Shown here piece by piece: positions 17,246 through 26,702 of a stretch of DNA of 40,735 bases (its first letter is position 1; each line of letters starts with the position of its first letter). Made by a program: the position numbers and the translations under genes. The notes beneath the pieces were generated by a model. It was not told where the DNA came from, searched no databases, and worked only from the letters and a program-made list of their open reading frames with translations. This DNA is from Alphaproteobacteria bacterium (lineage in GTDB: Bacteria; Pseudomonadota; Alphaproteobacteria; UBA9655), in assembly GCA_021731585.1 (NCBI GenBank), contig JAKFXB010000006.1:1-40735 (forward strand), written 5' to 3'.

Positions 17246-17719
17246 ATGAGCGTAGAAAACCGCATACTTGAGATTATCACCCCTTCCCTCGAGGAAAAGG
17301 GATACCATCTCGTACGCGTGCAGCTTCAAGGCTCAAAGAGGAAAACCCTCCAAATTATGATTGAAAAGCGCGACGAGAGCCATATTACAGTTGATGATTG
17401 TGCTTCTGTGAGTCGCATCGCTTCTGTTTTATTGGACGTTAATGATCCCATTCACGAATCATATGATTTAGAGGTAACCTCTCCTGGCTTGGACCGTCCA
17501 CTTGTCATTAAAGAAGATTATAAAAGATTTGCTGGCTCAATGGTGAAAATTGAGTTAAAAATCCCCTATGAAGGAAGACAACGTTTTCATGGACTTCTCT
17601 TAGGGGTTGAGGGGAATTTAGTAAAACTTGAACTTTCTCCCGAAAAGGAAATTACAGAATTTGCTTTTTCTGACATAAAAAAAGCAAAACTGGTTCCTGA
17701 TTATGAAATGTCTCAATAG
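17246..17719 (+). CDS. rimP: Ribosome maturation factor RimP
   Basis: 157 residues. RimP helps assemble the 30S subunit. The N-terminal domain has the family pattern GYHLVRVQLQGSKRKTLQIMIE and the central DDCASVSRIASVLLDVNDPI stretch; YDLEVTSPGLDRPL is the RimP signature. A C-terminal SH3-like domain follows. A GTG at 17237 is in frame, but GAGG at 17239-17242 places the start at the ATG at 17246. It is the first gene of the nusA operon, 12 bases before nusA. Confidence 0.95.
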   Translation: MSVENRILEIITPSLEEKGYHLVRVQLQGSKRKTLQIMIEKRDESHITVDDCASVSRIASVLLDVNDPIHESYDLEVTSPGLDRPLVIKEDYKRFAGSMVKIELKIPYEGRQRFHGLLLGVEGNLVKLELSPEKEITEFAFSDIKKAKLVPDYEMSQ

Positions 17720-17731
17720 GTTGAGGAAAAG

Positions 17732-19261
17732 ATGACTGATACACACACAGGCCCTGGAAATCGAGAACTTTTACTGGTCGCTGAAACGGTGGCGCGCGAA
17801 AAGTCCATTGAAAAAGATCAAGTTTTAGAAGCTATGGAACAAGCTATCCAAAAAGCTGGCCGTTCCAAATATGGCTATGAACACGATATTCGCGCCAAAA
17901 TTGATAGAAAAACAGGCGAAATAACTCTTGTACGTTGTCAAGAAGTGGTGGAAGAGCTTGAAAACCCCGCAACACAGCTCACTTTAGAAGAAGCGCAAGT
18001 CATTGATCCCAACCTTAAGGTAGGCGACGTGATAACAGAGCCTCTCCCCCCCATTGACTTTGGACGTGTCGCTGCGCAAACAGCCAAGCAAGTCATCTTT
18101 CAAAAAGTAAGAGACGCAGAAAGGCACCGTCAATACGAAGAATATAAAGATCGCGTTGGTGAAGTTGTTAGCGGCATCGTCAAACGGGTTGAATTTGGTA
18201 ATATTTTCATTGAACTTGGAAAGGCTGAGGCTCTTTTGCGTCGCGATGAAATGATTCCCCGAGAGAACATTCGTGTGGGAGATCGAGTACGTGCTTACAT
18301 TTATGATGTAAGAGAAGAGCCTCGAGGTGCTCAAATTTTCGTCTCCCGGACCCGTCCTGAATTCATGGCTAAACTTTTTATGCAAGAAGTTCCAGAGATT
18401 TATGATGGAATCATTGAAATCAAAACCGTTGCCCGTGATCCGGGAAGCAGAGCTAAAATTGCCGTTACCTCCTCTGATCCTTCCATTGACCCTGTGGGAT
18501 CCTGCGTAGGTATGCGAGGAAGCCGTGTTCAAGCTGTTGTTTCAGAACTTCAAGGGGAAAAAATTGATATTATCCCTTGGTCAGCAAATCCAGCAACATT
18601 TATCGTCAACGCTCTCGCCCCGGCAGAAGTAGCTAAAGTTGTTGTTGATGAAGCCAGTCAACGTATTGATGTGGTCGTTCCTGATGAGCAATTAAGCCTT
18701 GCCATTGGGCGGCGTGGACAAAATGTTCGCCTCGCCTCCATTCTTTCTGGATGGAAGATTGATATCCTGACAGAAGCTCAAGAATCGGAAAGACGTACGG
18801 AAGAAGTCAACCTTCGCTCAAAAACATTTGTGGAAGCATTGGACGTTGATGAAATGATTGCTCACCTTCTTATTGCTGAAGGGTTCGCGAAAATTGAAGA
18901 AGTTGCCTATATTGACCTTAAAGAGCTTTCTTCAATCGAAGGTTTTGACGTTGACTTGGCAACTGAACTTCAGAGCCGCGCGAAAACGTACCTTGAAGCT
19001 CAAGAACAGCATTTGACAAAACGTATAAAGGAGCTCAAACTTGCTAAAGATTTGACATCCTTAGAAGGATTAGACTTAGAAGCTCTTGTTACCTTGGGCG
19101 AAAAGAATATCAAAACCCTTGATGATCTTGCTGATCTGGCTGCTGATGAGCTCCTTGAACTTCTTCCAGAAGCTCGTCTGACGGAGGAAAAGGCTCAAGA
19201 AATTATTATGGCTGCTCGTGCCCATTGGTTTGAAGCAGAGAAAGAATCAACTGAAAGTTAG
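17732..19261 (+). CDS. nusA: Transcription termination/antitermination factor NusA
   Basis: 509 residues. NusA binds RNA polymerase and modulates pausing, termination and rRNA antitermination. Domains: N-terminal RNAP-binding region (1-130); S1 (about 139-206, with [20 protein letters not shown]); KH1 with GMRGSR (260-265); KH2 with [11 protein letters not shown] (about 325-335); and two C-terminal acidic helix-hairpin-helix repeats (about 360-500), typical of proteobacterial NusA. It lies 12 bases after rimP and 5 bases before infB. The usual ylxR gene between nusA and infB is missing. Confidence 0.97.
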   Translation: MTDTHTGPGNRELLLVAETVAREKSIEKDQVLEAMEQAIQKAGRSKYGYEHDIRAKIDRKTGEITLVRCQEVVEELENPATQLTLEEAQVIDPNLKVGDVITEPLPPIDFGRVAAQTAKQVIFQKVRDAERHRQYEEYKDRVGEVVSGIVKRVEFGNIFIELGKAEALLRRDEMIPRENIRVGDRVRAYIYDVREEPRGAQIFVSRTRPEFMAKLFMQEVPEIYDGIIEIKTVARDPGSRAKIAVTSSDPSIDPVGSCVGMRGSRVQAVVSELQGEKIDIIPWSANPATFIVNALAPAEVAKVVVDEASQRIDVVVPDEQLSLAIGRRGQNVRLASILSGWKIDILTEAQESERRTEEVNLRSKTFVEALDVDEMIAHLLIAEGFAKIEEVAYIDLKELSSIEGFDVDLATELQSRAKTYLEAQEQHLTKRIKELKLAKDLTSLEGLDLEALVTLGEKNIKTLDDLADLAADELLELLPEARLTEEKAQEIIMAARAHWFEAEKESTES

Positions 19262-19266
19262 TTACG

Positions 19267-21717
19267 ATGACGGATAAAGACGCAACAAAAGGCACTGAAA
19301 AGCCACTTACTCTTTCACCAAAGACGCTCACTCTAAAAAAGGGAGCTGAAGGGGGACACGTGCGTCAAAGTTTTGCTCATGGTCGCTCAAAAACAGTCAC
19401 TGTTGAAGTTAAAAGAAAGCGTGTCATTCTCCCAAATCAAGGTAACGGGGGCAAAAAGGGAGAGACCGAAGATAAGACTTTAGGAAGCTCAGGGTTAACG
19501 CAACAGCAAATTCAAGAACGCCTCAATGCTTTGCACGGCGCCATGCGTACTCAAGCTGAAGAATCCCTTCGCGCCCAAGCAGAGGCTTCAAAAAAAGCGG
19601 AACAAGTTAAACTTGAGGAAGAGCAAGTTAAACCTTCTGAGAAGAAAGTTGTTGAAGAAATCTCTACAAGTCCTTCTATAGAAGAGTCTCTACCTTCTAC
19701 AGAGCAACAACCTAGAAAAAAGACCGTCTATTCTTCTTATGAAGAGGAAGACGATTCTGCTCGACGCAGCAAGGGCGAGGTCAAAGCCAAGGTTCCTGCT
19801 GTTAAAAGAATGGAACCACGTCGCCGTGGAGGTAAACTTACGGTTGTTCAAGCACTCCGTAGCGATGACGACAAGCCAACGCGCAGCCTTGCATCTATGC
19901 GTCGCTTTCGTGAAAAACGAAAATTAGCAGGCCTTGACGTTCCCAAGCAAAAAGTTGTTCGTGAAGTTATTATCCCCGAAGTCATAACTGTTCAAGACTT
20001 GGCAAGTCGTCTTGCTGAACGCGGCGCAGATGTTATCAAAGCTCTCATGAATATGGGAGTTATGGCCACAATTACCCAATCTATTGATGCGGACACAGCT
20101 GAACTCATTGCTACAGAATTTGGCCATCAAGTTAAGCGCGTTTCGGAAGCAGATATTGAAATGGGTCTGCATATTACTGATGACGATACAACTCTTTTAA
20201 AACCACGTGCTCCGGTCGTTACGGTTATGGGCCATGTTGACCATGGAAAAACCTCTCTTCTAGATGCTTTAAGAAAAACTGACGTTGTCGCTGGAGAAGC
20301 CGGCGGAATTACTCAACATATTGGGGCTTATCAAGTCACGATGAAGTCAGGAGATAAAATTACCTTTATCGATACTCCAGGCCATGCAGCTTTCACGGAA
20401 ATGCGGGCGCGAGGAGCGCATGTCACGGATATCGTTGTTCTTGTCGTTGCTGCCGATGATGGCGTTAAGGATCAAACGATCGAAGCCATACGTCATGCAA
20501 AAGCTGCAAAAGTTCCTATTATCATTGCTATCAATAAAATGGATAAACCTGAAGCTAACCCTGAACATGTTCGAAATATGCTCATGCAGCATGAAATTTT
20601 TCTTGAAAAAGTGGGCGGTGATATTTTAGATGTGGAGGTTTCTGCAAAAACAGGCCTTAACCTTGATAAACTTGAAGAAACCATTCTCCTTCAGGCGGAA
20701 ATTTTAGAACTTAAAGCCAACCCTGCCAGAACTGCTGAAGGAACTGTGATCGAGTCTAAGCTAGAGCGCGGTCGCGGCGTTGTTTCCACCGTTCTTGTGC
20801 AAAAAGGAACCCTAAAGGTGGGAGATCTTTTCGTTGCAGGAGCTGAATATGGTAAAGTCCGAGCCCTTCTTGATGATCGGGGTAACCAAATTGACTCTGC
20901 GGGACCATCAGTTCCTATCGAAGTCTTGGGATTCAATGGCGCTCCTATGGCCGGAGATGATTTCGTTGTTGTAGAAAATGAAAATCAAGCGCGTGAAATT
21001 TCCGAATTTCGGCAACGCCGGGCCCGAGAGACAAAATCAGCTCTCTCAGCTCGCGGCACTATGGAGCAAATGTTCTCGAAAATCACGGAAGAAGGTGATA
21101 TGCGTGCGCTCCCTCTTATCATCAAATCCGACGTCCAAGGCTCTATGGAAGCCATTTGCGGGAGTTTAGCCAAACTTTCTACGGATGAAGTCAAAGTTAA
21201 TGTTCTCCATCAAGCCGTGGGTGAAATTACGGAAAGCGATGTTACCCTTGCAAAAGCCTCACAAGCACTGATTATTGGGTTTAATGTTCGTGCTAATCCT
21301 CAAGCTCGGGAGACAGCCCGTCGGGACGGCGTTGATATTCGTTATTATTCAATTATTTACGACGTTGTGGATGACATTAAAGCCTCTCTTGAAGGATTAT
21401 TAGCTCCCACCTTACGTGAAAAATATCTTGGAAAAGCAACCATTCGTAATATATTTACTATTTCAAAAGTAGGCAAAATTGCAGGTTGCATGGTTACCGA
21501 AGGCATTGTGAAGCGTGGCGCCAAAGTCCGCCTCCTGCGGGACAATATCGTGATCCATGAAGGAAGCCTTAAAACCCTTAAACGCTTTAAAGACGAAGTT
21601 AAAGAGGTACGCGAAGGTTATGAATGTGGTATGGCCTTCGAAAATTATAACGATATCAAAGAAAATGACATCATCGAATGCTTTGAGATTGAAGAAATTT
21701 CACGGAAACTGGATTAA
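19267..21717 (+). CDS. infB: Translation initiation factor IF-2
   Basis: 816 residues. IF-2 is the GTPase that places initiator tRNA on the 30S subunit and promotes subunit joining. An N-terminal IF2-associated segment ([10 protein letters not shown] to VKRKR) is followed by a charged Glu/Lys/Gln-rich linker, a second IF2_N domain ([11 protein letters not shown]) and the G domain. G-domain motifs: GHVDHGKT (about 321-328), DTPGH (about 369) and NKMD (about 423). Domains II to IV follow. It follows nusA by 5 bases, and its TAA shares its last base with the ATG of rbfA. Confidence 0.97.
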   Translation: MTDKDATKGTEKPLTLSPKTLTLKKGAEGGHVRQSFAHGRSKTVTVEVKRKRVILPNQGNGGKKGETEDKTLGSSGLTQQQIQERLNALHGAMRTQAEESLRAQAEASKKAEQVKLEEEQVKPSEKKVVEEISTSPSIEESLPSTEQQPRKKTVYSSYEEEDDSARRSKGEVKAKVPAVKRMEPRRRGGKLTVVQALRSDDDKPTRSLASMRRFREKRKLAGLDVPKQKVVREVIIPEVITVQDLASRLAERGADVIKALMNMGVMATITQSIDADTAELIATEFGHQVKRVSEADIEMGLHITDDDTTLLKPRAPVVTVMGHVDHGKTSLLDALRKTDVVAGEAGGITQHIGAYQVTMKSGDKITFIDTPGHAAFTEMRARGAHVTDIVVLVVAADDGVKDQTIEAIRHAKAAKVPIIIAINKMDKPEANPEHVRNMLMQHEIFLEKVGGDILDVEVSAKTGLNLDKLEETILLQAEILELKANPARTAEGTVIESKLERGRGVVSTVLVQKGTLKVGDLFVAGAEYGKVRALLDDRGNQIDSAGPSVPIEVLGFNGAPMAGDDFVVVENENQAREISEFRQRRARETKSALSARGTMEQMFSKITEEGDMRALPLIIKSDVQGSMEAICGSLAKLSTDEVKVNVLHQAVGEITESDVTLAKASQALIIGFNVRANPQARETARRDGVDIRYYSIIYDVVDDIKASLEGLLAPTLREKYLGKATIRNIFTISKVGKIAGCMVTEGIVKRGAKVRLLRDNIVIHEGSLKTLKRFKDEVKEVREGYECGMAFENYNDIKENDIIECFEIEEISRKLD

Positions 21718-22103
21718 TGACAAAAAAAGTAAGTCCCAGCCAACGCCAATTGCGCGTTGGTGAAGAAATCCGTCATATTTTAGCCGAGACTCTTTTTCTC
21801 AGACACTCTGGCGATCCCCTTCTTGATCGCTCTTCCATTACGGTCACGGAAGTTCGGGTTAGCCCTGACCTGCAAAATGCGACAGTCTTTGTCGTACCTT
21901 TAGGAGGCTTACATGTTCCTGAAATTCTTGCGGCCCTTAAGGATAAGTCGAAATATTTCAGAAAAGAAGTGGCTCATAAACTAAAAACCCGCATTACCCC
22001 TCGCCTCTTCTTCCAGGCCGATCTTTCCTTTGATGAAGCCTCCCGCATTGAGTCCCTTCTTAAGACCATAAAAGCTAAAAATACTCCTTCAGAAGAGGAC
22101 TAG
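21717..22103 (+). CDS. rbfA: 30S ribosome-binding factor RbfA
   Basis: 128 residues, normal size. RbfA binds the 30S neck during cold adaptation and 16S 5'-end maturation. The KH-like fold pattern is visible: RQLRVGEEIRHILAETLF at the start, ITVTEVRVSPDLQNATVFV in the middle, and ELRKR-type LKTRITPRLFFQADLSFDEA near the end. The ATG overlaps the infB stop (TAATG), which implies coupled translation. Unlike many genomes, truB, rpsO and pnp do not follow. Confidence 0.94.
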   Translation: MTKKVSPSQRQLRVGEEIRHILAETLFLRHSGDPLLDRSSITVTEVRVSPDLQNATVFVVPLGGLHVPEILAALKDKSKYFRKEVAHKLKTRITPRLFFQADLSFDEASRIESLLKTIKAKNTPSEED

Positions 22104-22246
22104 TTTATTCTTATAACTTAAGGATAAATCAACTTCAGCCTAAATTTACGATATTTTTTCATCATTTACGAAAGAAAGCTCTGGAAATCTTCCCTCTTTT
22201 ATATATACAATTAAGTCCTTGTTAACACTTAATTTGGTAATTTGTC

Positions 22247-22978
22247 TTGAATGAAACTTTAGATAATTTTTTAGGCGGCCGTATTAAACTTGTTCAACCG
22301 TCGGAAGGCTATAGAGCCGGTATTGATCCCATTTTTTTAGCAGCTTCTATTCATCCTAAATCCCAAGATCGCATCCTTGATGTAGGCTCTGGCGGTGGAA
22401 TTTCCTGCATTTCATTGGCTGTTCGTTGCCCTAATGCTGAAATCATAGGTCTCGAAATTCAGCCTGATCTCGTCGAGATGGCCCAAACCAATATTCGCGA
22501 AAACAATCTTGAGAATCGTGTAAAAATACTTAAAGGAGATCTTGAATCGCCCCCTCCCCTTGTCGTCGAGAATTCCTTTGACCATGTCATGACAAACCCT
22601 CCTTATTTTGAAGAAAAGAGGGTCAAGATATCACCCGTCCTCGGACGCGCTCAAGCGAATACTGAAACCGTGGATTTAGGGACATGGATCAAGTGTTGCC
22701 TTAAGTTTCTTAAGCCAAAAGGTATTTTTACCATGATTCACCGAACTGAACGCCTCTCAGAAATTTGCGCCCACCTTGGCACAAAGGTAGGAGACCTTGT
22801 CATTTATCCCTTATGGCCTACGGCGAACAAACCTGCGAGACGGGTCATTATCCAAGGACGTAAAAACACTGGTGGAGAACCCCGTCTCGCCCGAGGACTT
22901 ATTCTTCATGGAGAAATGGAAAAATATACCCCAGAAGCTGAAGCCGTTTTGCGTCATGCGGAGCCGATTGTCCTTTAA
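22247..22978 (+). CDS. TrmN6-like tRNA/DNA adenine-N6 methyltransferase (COG4123)
   Basis: 243 residues. The N-terminal FLGGRIKLVQPSEGYRAGIDPIFLAA is the family opening. The SAM motif is LDVGSGGGISCISLA, the acidic residue is in IIGLEIQPDLV, and the catalytic NPPY lies at 117-120, followed by F. Relatives methylate A37 of tRNA-Val; the alphaproteobacterial group has not been studied closely. The start is TTG at 22247: an in-frame stop TAA at 22238-22240 excludes anything longer and no later start keeps the conserved N-terminus. It lies 143 bases after rbfA. Confidence 0.85.
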   Translation: MNETLDNFLGGRIKLVQPSEGYRAGIDPIFLAASIHPKSQDRILDVGSGGGISCISLAVRCPNAEIIGLEIQPDLVEMAQTNIRENNLENRVKILKGDLESPPPLVVENSFDHVMTNPPYFEEKRVKISPVLGRAQANTETVDLGTWIKCCLKFLKPKGIFTMIHRTERLSEICAHLGTKVGDLVIYPLWPTANKPARRVIIQGRKNTGGEPRLARGLILHGEMEKYTPEAEAVLRHAEPIVL

Positions 22979-23007
22979 TTAACCTCATTATGGTCTTAGG
23001 ACTTAAA

Positions 23008-23260
23008 TTAGAACTTGTAGGTAAAGCTAAGATCAACAAATTAACCTCGAAGAGGTTCCTTATAAAACACTCGAACTAAAGTTTTTAAGCCTGGGGTTGA
23101 GTCCAAGTCCACCATAAACAAGCTGGATTTGAAATTCTTTGGTATACATATACTGAACACCCAATGATCCTACTACCAATTGATCAGCAGGAGAGATGGC
23201 AGGTCTGTAAGGAAGAGGTTGCAGGCTTGCACCGCCACTTTTTACTAGAGTTTTAAATTT
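23008..23260 (-). pseudogene. Decayed C-terminal end of an outer-membrane beta-barrel gene
   Basis: On the minus strand, a frame covering about 23070-23260 reads like barrel strands (for example SPADQLVVGSLGVQYMYTKE, then IQLVYGGLGLNPRLKNF) before a stop. After a frame change, the last codons read VDLSFTYKF followed by TAA at 23008, a classic barrel C-terminus ending in Phe. In-frame stops and the missing N-terminal part show it is broken. A FadL/OMPP1-type protein is possible but unproved. It fills most of the gap between the TrmN6-like gene and the next gene. Confidence 0.5.
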
Positions 23261-23336
23261 TGTTCACAAATCATATTGCTTTTTTTAAATATATATTATA
23301 TAAAAAAGCAATATGTATTTCTTATTGGAGTTTTTT

Positions 23337-24638
23337 ATGAAAAATTATTCAAAAAAATTATATCTTATCATTGCTTGTTCTTTATTTTTTTGGGAGCCAG
23401 TCTATGGTATGGGAGAGACGGCTGAAGAATTGATCGATGCGCATTCCTCAACTCCTGCTAAAATTAAAGAACACATTGGAGAAATTTATAATTATACGGT
23501 TCAATGCGCCCAAGGAACAAACGACCCTCGCTTTACCAGAGCTTTAACCTATTTAGAAAACCAAGCAGGTGAGGATTCAGATGACTTTGGTTATAATGTC
23601 ATTCTCGGGGCGTTGTCATGGCTGCAGCAAGTGACTCAAAAAGTAGATCCGGTAAATCAAGACATTATTGAAGCTGCAGAAGCTGCAAGTCTTCTTTTAT
23701 CACCAGAGCTTTTTAATCAAGATTTTCAATATCCTACAAAATATGGGATGTATGATACAATACTCTCTAAAAGAAGTGGGTATTATGTCTTAGGCATGAA
23801 TCAACAAAATAAGCTATCAAAAGAACAATCAGAAAAAATTTCTGAAATATTTCCAAGAAAGTTTAGTGAGAATTATGCGCTTATTTCTCGTTATTTTACG
23901 CCGATGGTTTTAAGGGGAGATAAGGCGATTTTTTCAGAAGAGACCTACCTTTATGCTTTAAGTAAAGGCATCATCCTTTATGGCTTAACAGATGGCTTAA
24001 CCTTGGCACACGGCGGCATCTATAAGCGACCTATAGAGTTATTTATCCATGATCAAGGTCATCATAATGAGATTTTAGATCCTGATCCGGAAGTAAAAGT
24101 TTCTAAGCACACGTACTCTAGATTATCACAACTTGTGCAAGAAATGGCTGCTCAATTTTATACCCTAATCAAGCATTCAGGAATTTTTGAGGAAGCGGAG
24201 AAGAAGAAGGCCTTTAGAGCTGCGTTTAATTTGCTTCATGAACATGAAATTTTTTCATGTCGAACCCAATTAACACAAATTTCCGTTACGAAACAAGATC
24301 TTCTCGGCATTCTTAAAGATCGTTTTATTGATCGTACTTTAAGTAGATTTCCGATAAATAACAAAATGAAGCCTCCTTCTTTGATGAGTTCAGGAGAAAA
24401 AGCTCTCCGCTCTCCTTACGCAGGTTTGGCTCAAAAAGATGAATTTTACTTCAATGAACGTTTTTATAGTGATTTAGCAACAGGTATTATCGATATTTAT
24501 CCTGATGCTGAATCTGAAATCTTTGGAACAGAAACAGACTTAGATCGAAATATCTGGTATGATTTTCAGAGTACGAGAAAATGGAATGGAACTTTAATTG
24601 AGTGGTTTTATGATAAAATTAAAGATCAAATACATTAA
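23337..24638 (+). CDS. Exported protein of unknown function (HDQGHH motif)
   Basis: 433 residues from the ATG at 23337, which has a TTGGAG ribosome binding site. An upstream in-frame ATG at 23313 lacks one. Signal peptide: KNYSKKLYLIIACSLFFW with cleavage around VYG. The mature part is helical and soluble. A polar HDQGHHNE motif (His238, His242, His243) could bind a metal, but I cannot assign a family. Base use is AT-rich. It lies between a decayed barrel gene and a decayed transposase, a setting typical of a fast-changing region. Confidence 0.75.
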   Translation: MKNYSKKLYLIIACSLFFWEPVYGMGETAEELIDAHSSTPAKIKEHIGEIYNYTVQCAQGTNDPRFTRALTYLENQAGEDSDDFGYNVILGALSWLQQVTQKVDPVNQDIIEAAEAASLLLSPELFNQDFQYPTKYGMYDTILSKRSGYYVLGMNQQNKLSKEQSEKISEIFPRKFSENYALISRYFTPMVLRGDKAIFSEETYLYALSKGIILYGLTDGLTLAHGGIYKRPIELFIHDQGHHNEILDPDPEVKVSKHTYSRLSQLVQEMAAQFYTLIKHSGIFEEAEKKKAFRAAFNLLHEHEIFSCRTQLTQISVTKQDLLGILKDRFIDRTLSRFPINNKMKPPSLMSSGEKALRSPYAGLAQKDEFYFNERFYSDLATGIIDIYPDAESEIFGTETDLDRNIWYDFQSTRKWNGTLIEWFYDKIKDQIH

Positions 24639-24798
24639 GAGAAGATGGAGGAGAGTCAATCTCCTCCCTTCTTAAGAAGAAATACCTATTCACGGAGTTG
24701 AAACACAGGAATACGAGTGAATCATGGGACTGATGCGAACGTGTAGATTTAGGTATTTGGATTAAAAAAGAAGCAAGAGAAGTGTGTAGATATTTTTT

Positions 24799-25190
24799 TG
24801 AAATTCTATGATGAATAAATCAACAAACATCTTATTTTTCTAATAACGTTGACTTACCCGCTCTTGTGAGCGCAAAATTGTACACAAGTCGTTGGCAAGT
24901 GGAACTTTTTTTTAAGTGAATAAAATAGCGTCTGTGGATTAAAGCTTTTTTGGAACCAGTGATAACGCTGTTAAAACACAAATTTGGATTGCGATTGGGG
25001 TTTATGTGCTGGTAGCAATTGTTAAGAAATGTTTGAAGAGTAAATTGTCACTCTACACAATTTTACAAATTTTGAGTCTAACTCTCTTTGAGAAAACACA
25101 TTTAGATCAACTGATTAATAGCTCTCCCAACAAAAATCTCGAAGGTTTCTCTTCTAAGTAGTTGTATTTGTTTGATTTACGAGGGACAGC
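24799..25190 (+). pseudogene. 3' remnant of an IS4-family transposase
   Basis: Conceptual translation gives KFYDE-stop-INKHLIFL, then after a frame change NNVDLPALVSAKLYTSRWQV, then ELFFK with the expected Trp codon changed to TGA and a Gln codon to TAG. After a one-base loss the frame resumes GTSDNAVKTQIWIAIGVYVL and ends near YLFDL. This is the C-terminal part of an IS4-type DDE transposase (the SRWQVELFFKWIKQ region). At least four lesions show it is long dead. No terminal inverted repeats could be placed. It fills the gap between the unknown exported gene and tRNA-Tyr. Confidence 0.75.
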
Positions 25191-25251
25191 AGTGCCCCAG
25201 CGTATACCCAAGAAAATCAGTCTTTCTTAAACAATCCTGAAACCCTTTGAC

Positions 25252-25337
25252 TGGTGGAGGGAGCAGGATTCGAACCTGCGTAGACGTACGTCGGCAGATT
25301 TACAGTCTGCTGCCTTTGACCGCTCGGCCATCCCTCC
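25252..25337 (-). tRNA. tRNA-Tyr (anticodon GTA)
   Basis: The minus strand folds into a class II tRNA. The acceptor is GGAGGGA with TCCCTCC, discriminator A and an encoded CCA. The D-arm contains GCCGAGCGG, the anticodon loop CTGTAAA has GTA (complement at 25301-25303), a long variable arm follows, and the T-loop reads GGTTCGAATCC. The long variable arm and GTA identify tyrosine. Confidence 0.95.
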
Positions 25338-25350
25338 ACAGCTACTCATG

Positions 25351-25379
25351 GGAATAAGAGATTTAACGCCATCTGTCAA
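25351..25379 (-). promoter_or_regulatory. Predicted promoter of tRNA-Tyr
   Basis: On the minus strand a perfect TTGACA (25374-25379) and TATTCC (25351-25356) are 17 bases apart, with the -10 ending 13 bases before the tRNA 5' end. Confidence 0.6.
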
Positions 25380-25416
25380 TTGGAGATGTGCAGAAAAGAA
25401 AACTTTCTCTTATCCT

Positions 25417-26604
25417 CTACTCCCCTGCGCTTGTAAGTTTAATAGAATCAACGGAAAGAATCTTCTTAACTTGATCACTTGGCGTTGGCTGCACGGAGAG
25501 AGCTAAATCAGGATCAGAAACCGTGAAATTCATATTTTTTAAATCATAAGGGGTATAACCAGTGATGATCGAATAGGCAAACAATGATCTATCTCCCTGA
25601 AAACGCACTATATCATTGGTATAATAGACCCCTTCATCTAAATCTTTGATGGTACTCCAAAGTGTAAGAGCTGCCCCTTTCAAGGGAGGGACAGACAAAG
25701 AGGAATTCAAAGCATTAGCTTGAGCAAGAGCCACATCTCGCGATGAAGGCTCAGGGAAATTGTTTAATAAAACCCGCGCCCGTGCAAAACGTGAAGGAGG
25801 TGTAAAATCTCCCAATGTTCCTAAGAGATTAGCTTCTCCCTTGTGCGCAGCGGTATCATAAATTTCATTATAATCATAAACGGTTTTGCTAAACTCTTCA
25901 TTAGGACCTGTATTGGTCGCAAGCAAAGAATCATAATGAGAAGCATTCTTTAATTGCCAATCAAAGGGAGGAGAATTCGTGATAATATCTCCAGCCTTTT
26001 CATAAATCTTAACCTTGCCATCAATAAATTCAACAACGGCGCTGTCCCCAGTTTTATCTCTCATCACGTAATGAATAGGAATATCTTTGACAAAAACCCC
26101 ATTTTCGGTTTGAGCAGCTGACTGTACCAGTTGGTAAGAACGCAGCAAATGTACACCTTCAGCAACGGTAGCAACTTGTCCTAGAAGGAAAGAAGCAATA
26201 TCATAAATACTCAAAACCTTTCTTTGATCTTTCGAATCATAGACAGGAAATTTTGAACCGGGCAGATACAAAATAGCCACCGAAAGACCTTGGGTATTCA
26301 TTCCATCAATGATCCTGCTACCTTTAAAGGCAGCTCTTCCGAAATAGCCGTATTTATTTTCCCAGGTGGCTAGTTTTTCTGCAGGAATTTTATCAGCATC
26401 AAGAACCACATCCGTTTTATTTTTGGCTCCAATAAACCCCGCCCGATTATCAAAGGCAAGGTTAACAAGAAAATCTAAGGTCCTCGCCTCAATATGATAC
26501 CCAGGTTTGTTAATAAAAACATCACTACACGCAATACCCTGATTTTCCATAGACAAAAGCCCCGCGATTAGAGCTCCAAATCCAAGTTTATTTATTTTTT
26601 TCAT
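25417..26604 (-). CDS. Exported linear amide C-N hydrolase (choloylglycine hydrolase/penicillin V acylase family)
   Basis: 395 residues. Signal peptide KKINKLGFGALIAGLLSM with cleavage expected after Ala25, which leaves Cys26 as the N-terminal nucleophile of an Ntn hydrolase (ACSDVF). Other family positions are visible: the ARTLDF segment with Arg41 and the NSPPFDWQ segment with Asn210. The family cleaves amide bonds in bile salts, penicillin V or acyl-homoserine lactones; which is used here cannot be told. The enzyme is likely periplasmic or secreted. It is the only gene between tRNA-Tyr and the CoA-transferase on this strand. Confidence 0.85.
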   Translation of the reverse strand: MKKINKLGFGALIAGLLSMENQGIACSDVFINKPGYHIEARTLDFLVNLAFDNRAGFIGAKNKTDVVLDADKIPAEKLATWENKYGYFGRAAFKGSRIIDGMNTQGLSVAILYLPGSKFPVYDSKDQRKVLSIYDIASFLLGQVATVAEGVHLLRSYQLVQSAAQTENGVFVKDIPIHYVMRDKTGDSAVVEFIDGKVKIYEKAGDIITNSPPFDWQLKNASHYDSLLATNTGPNEEFSKTVYDYNEIYDTAAHKGEANLLGTLGDFTPPSRFARARVLLNNFPEPSSRDVALAQANALNSSLSVPPLKGAALTLWSTIKDLDEGVYYTNDIVRFQGDRSLFAYSIITGYTPYDLKNMNFTVSDPDLALSVQPTPSDQVKKILSVDSIKLTSAGE

Positions 26605-26702
26605 GACTCATTTTCTCCCATTATAGATTTTTCTAAGATTATCATAAAATTTGGGCATCTCAAATAACTTTTATAAACAGGTCAGAAATCGATCTTTCTT
26701 CC

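Noticed and set aside
24735-24770. A second fragment resembling the TrmN6-like gene
   Set aside because: A short stretch translates as VDLGIWIK, like VDLGTWIK in the gene at 22247, but it is too short and out of frame with anything else to claim a duplicate.
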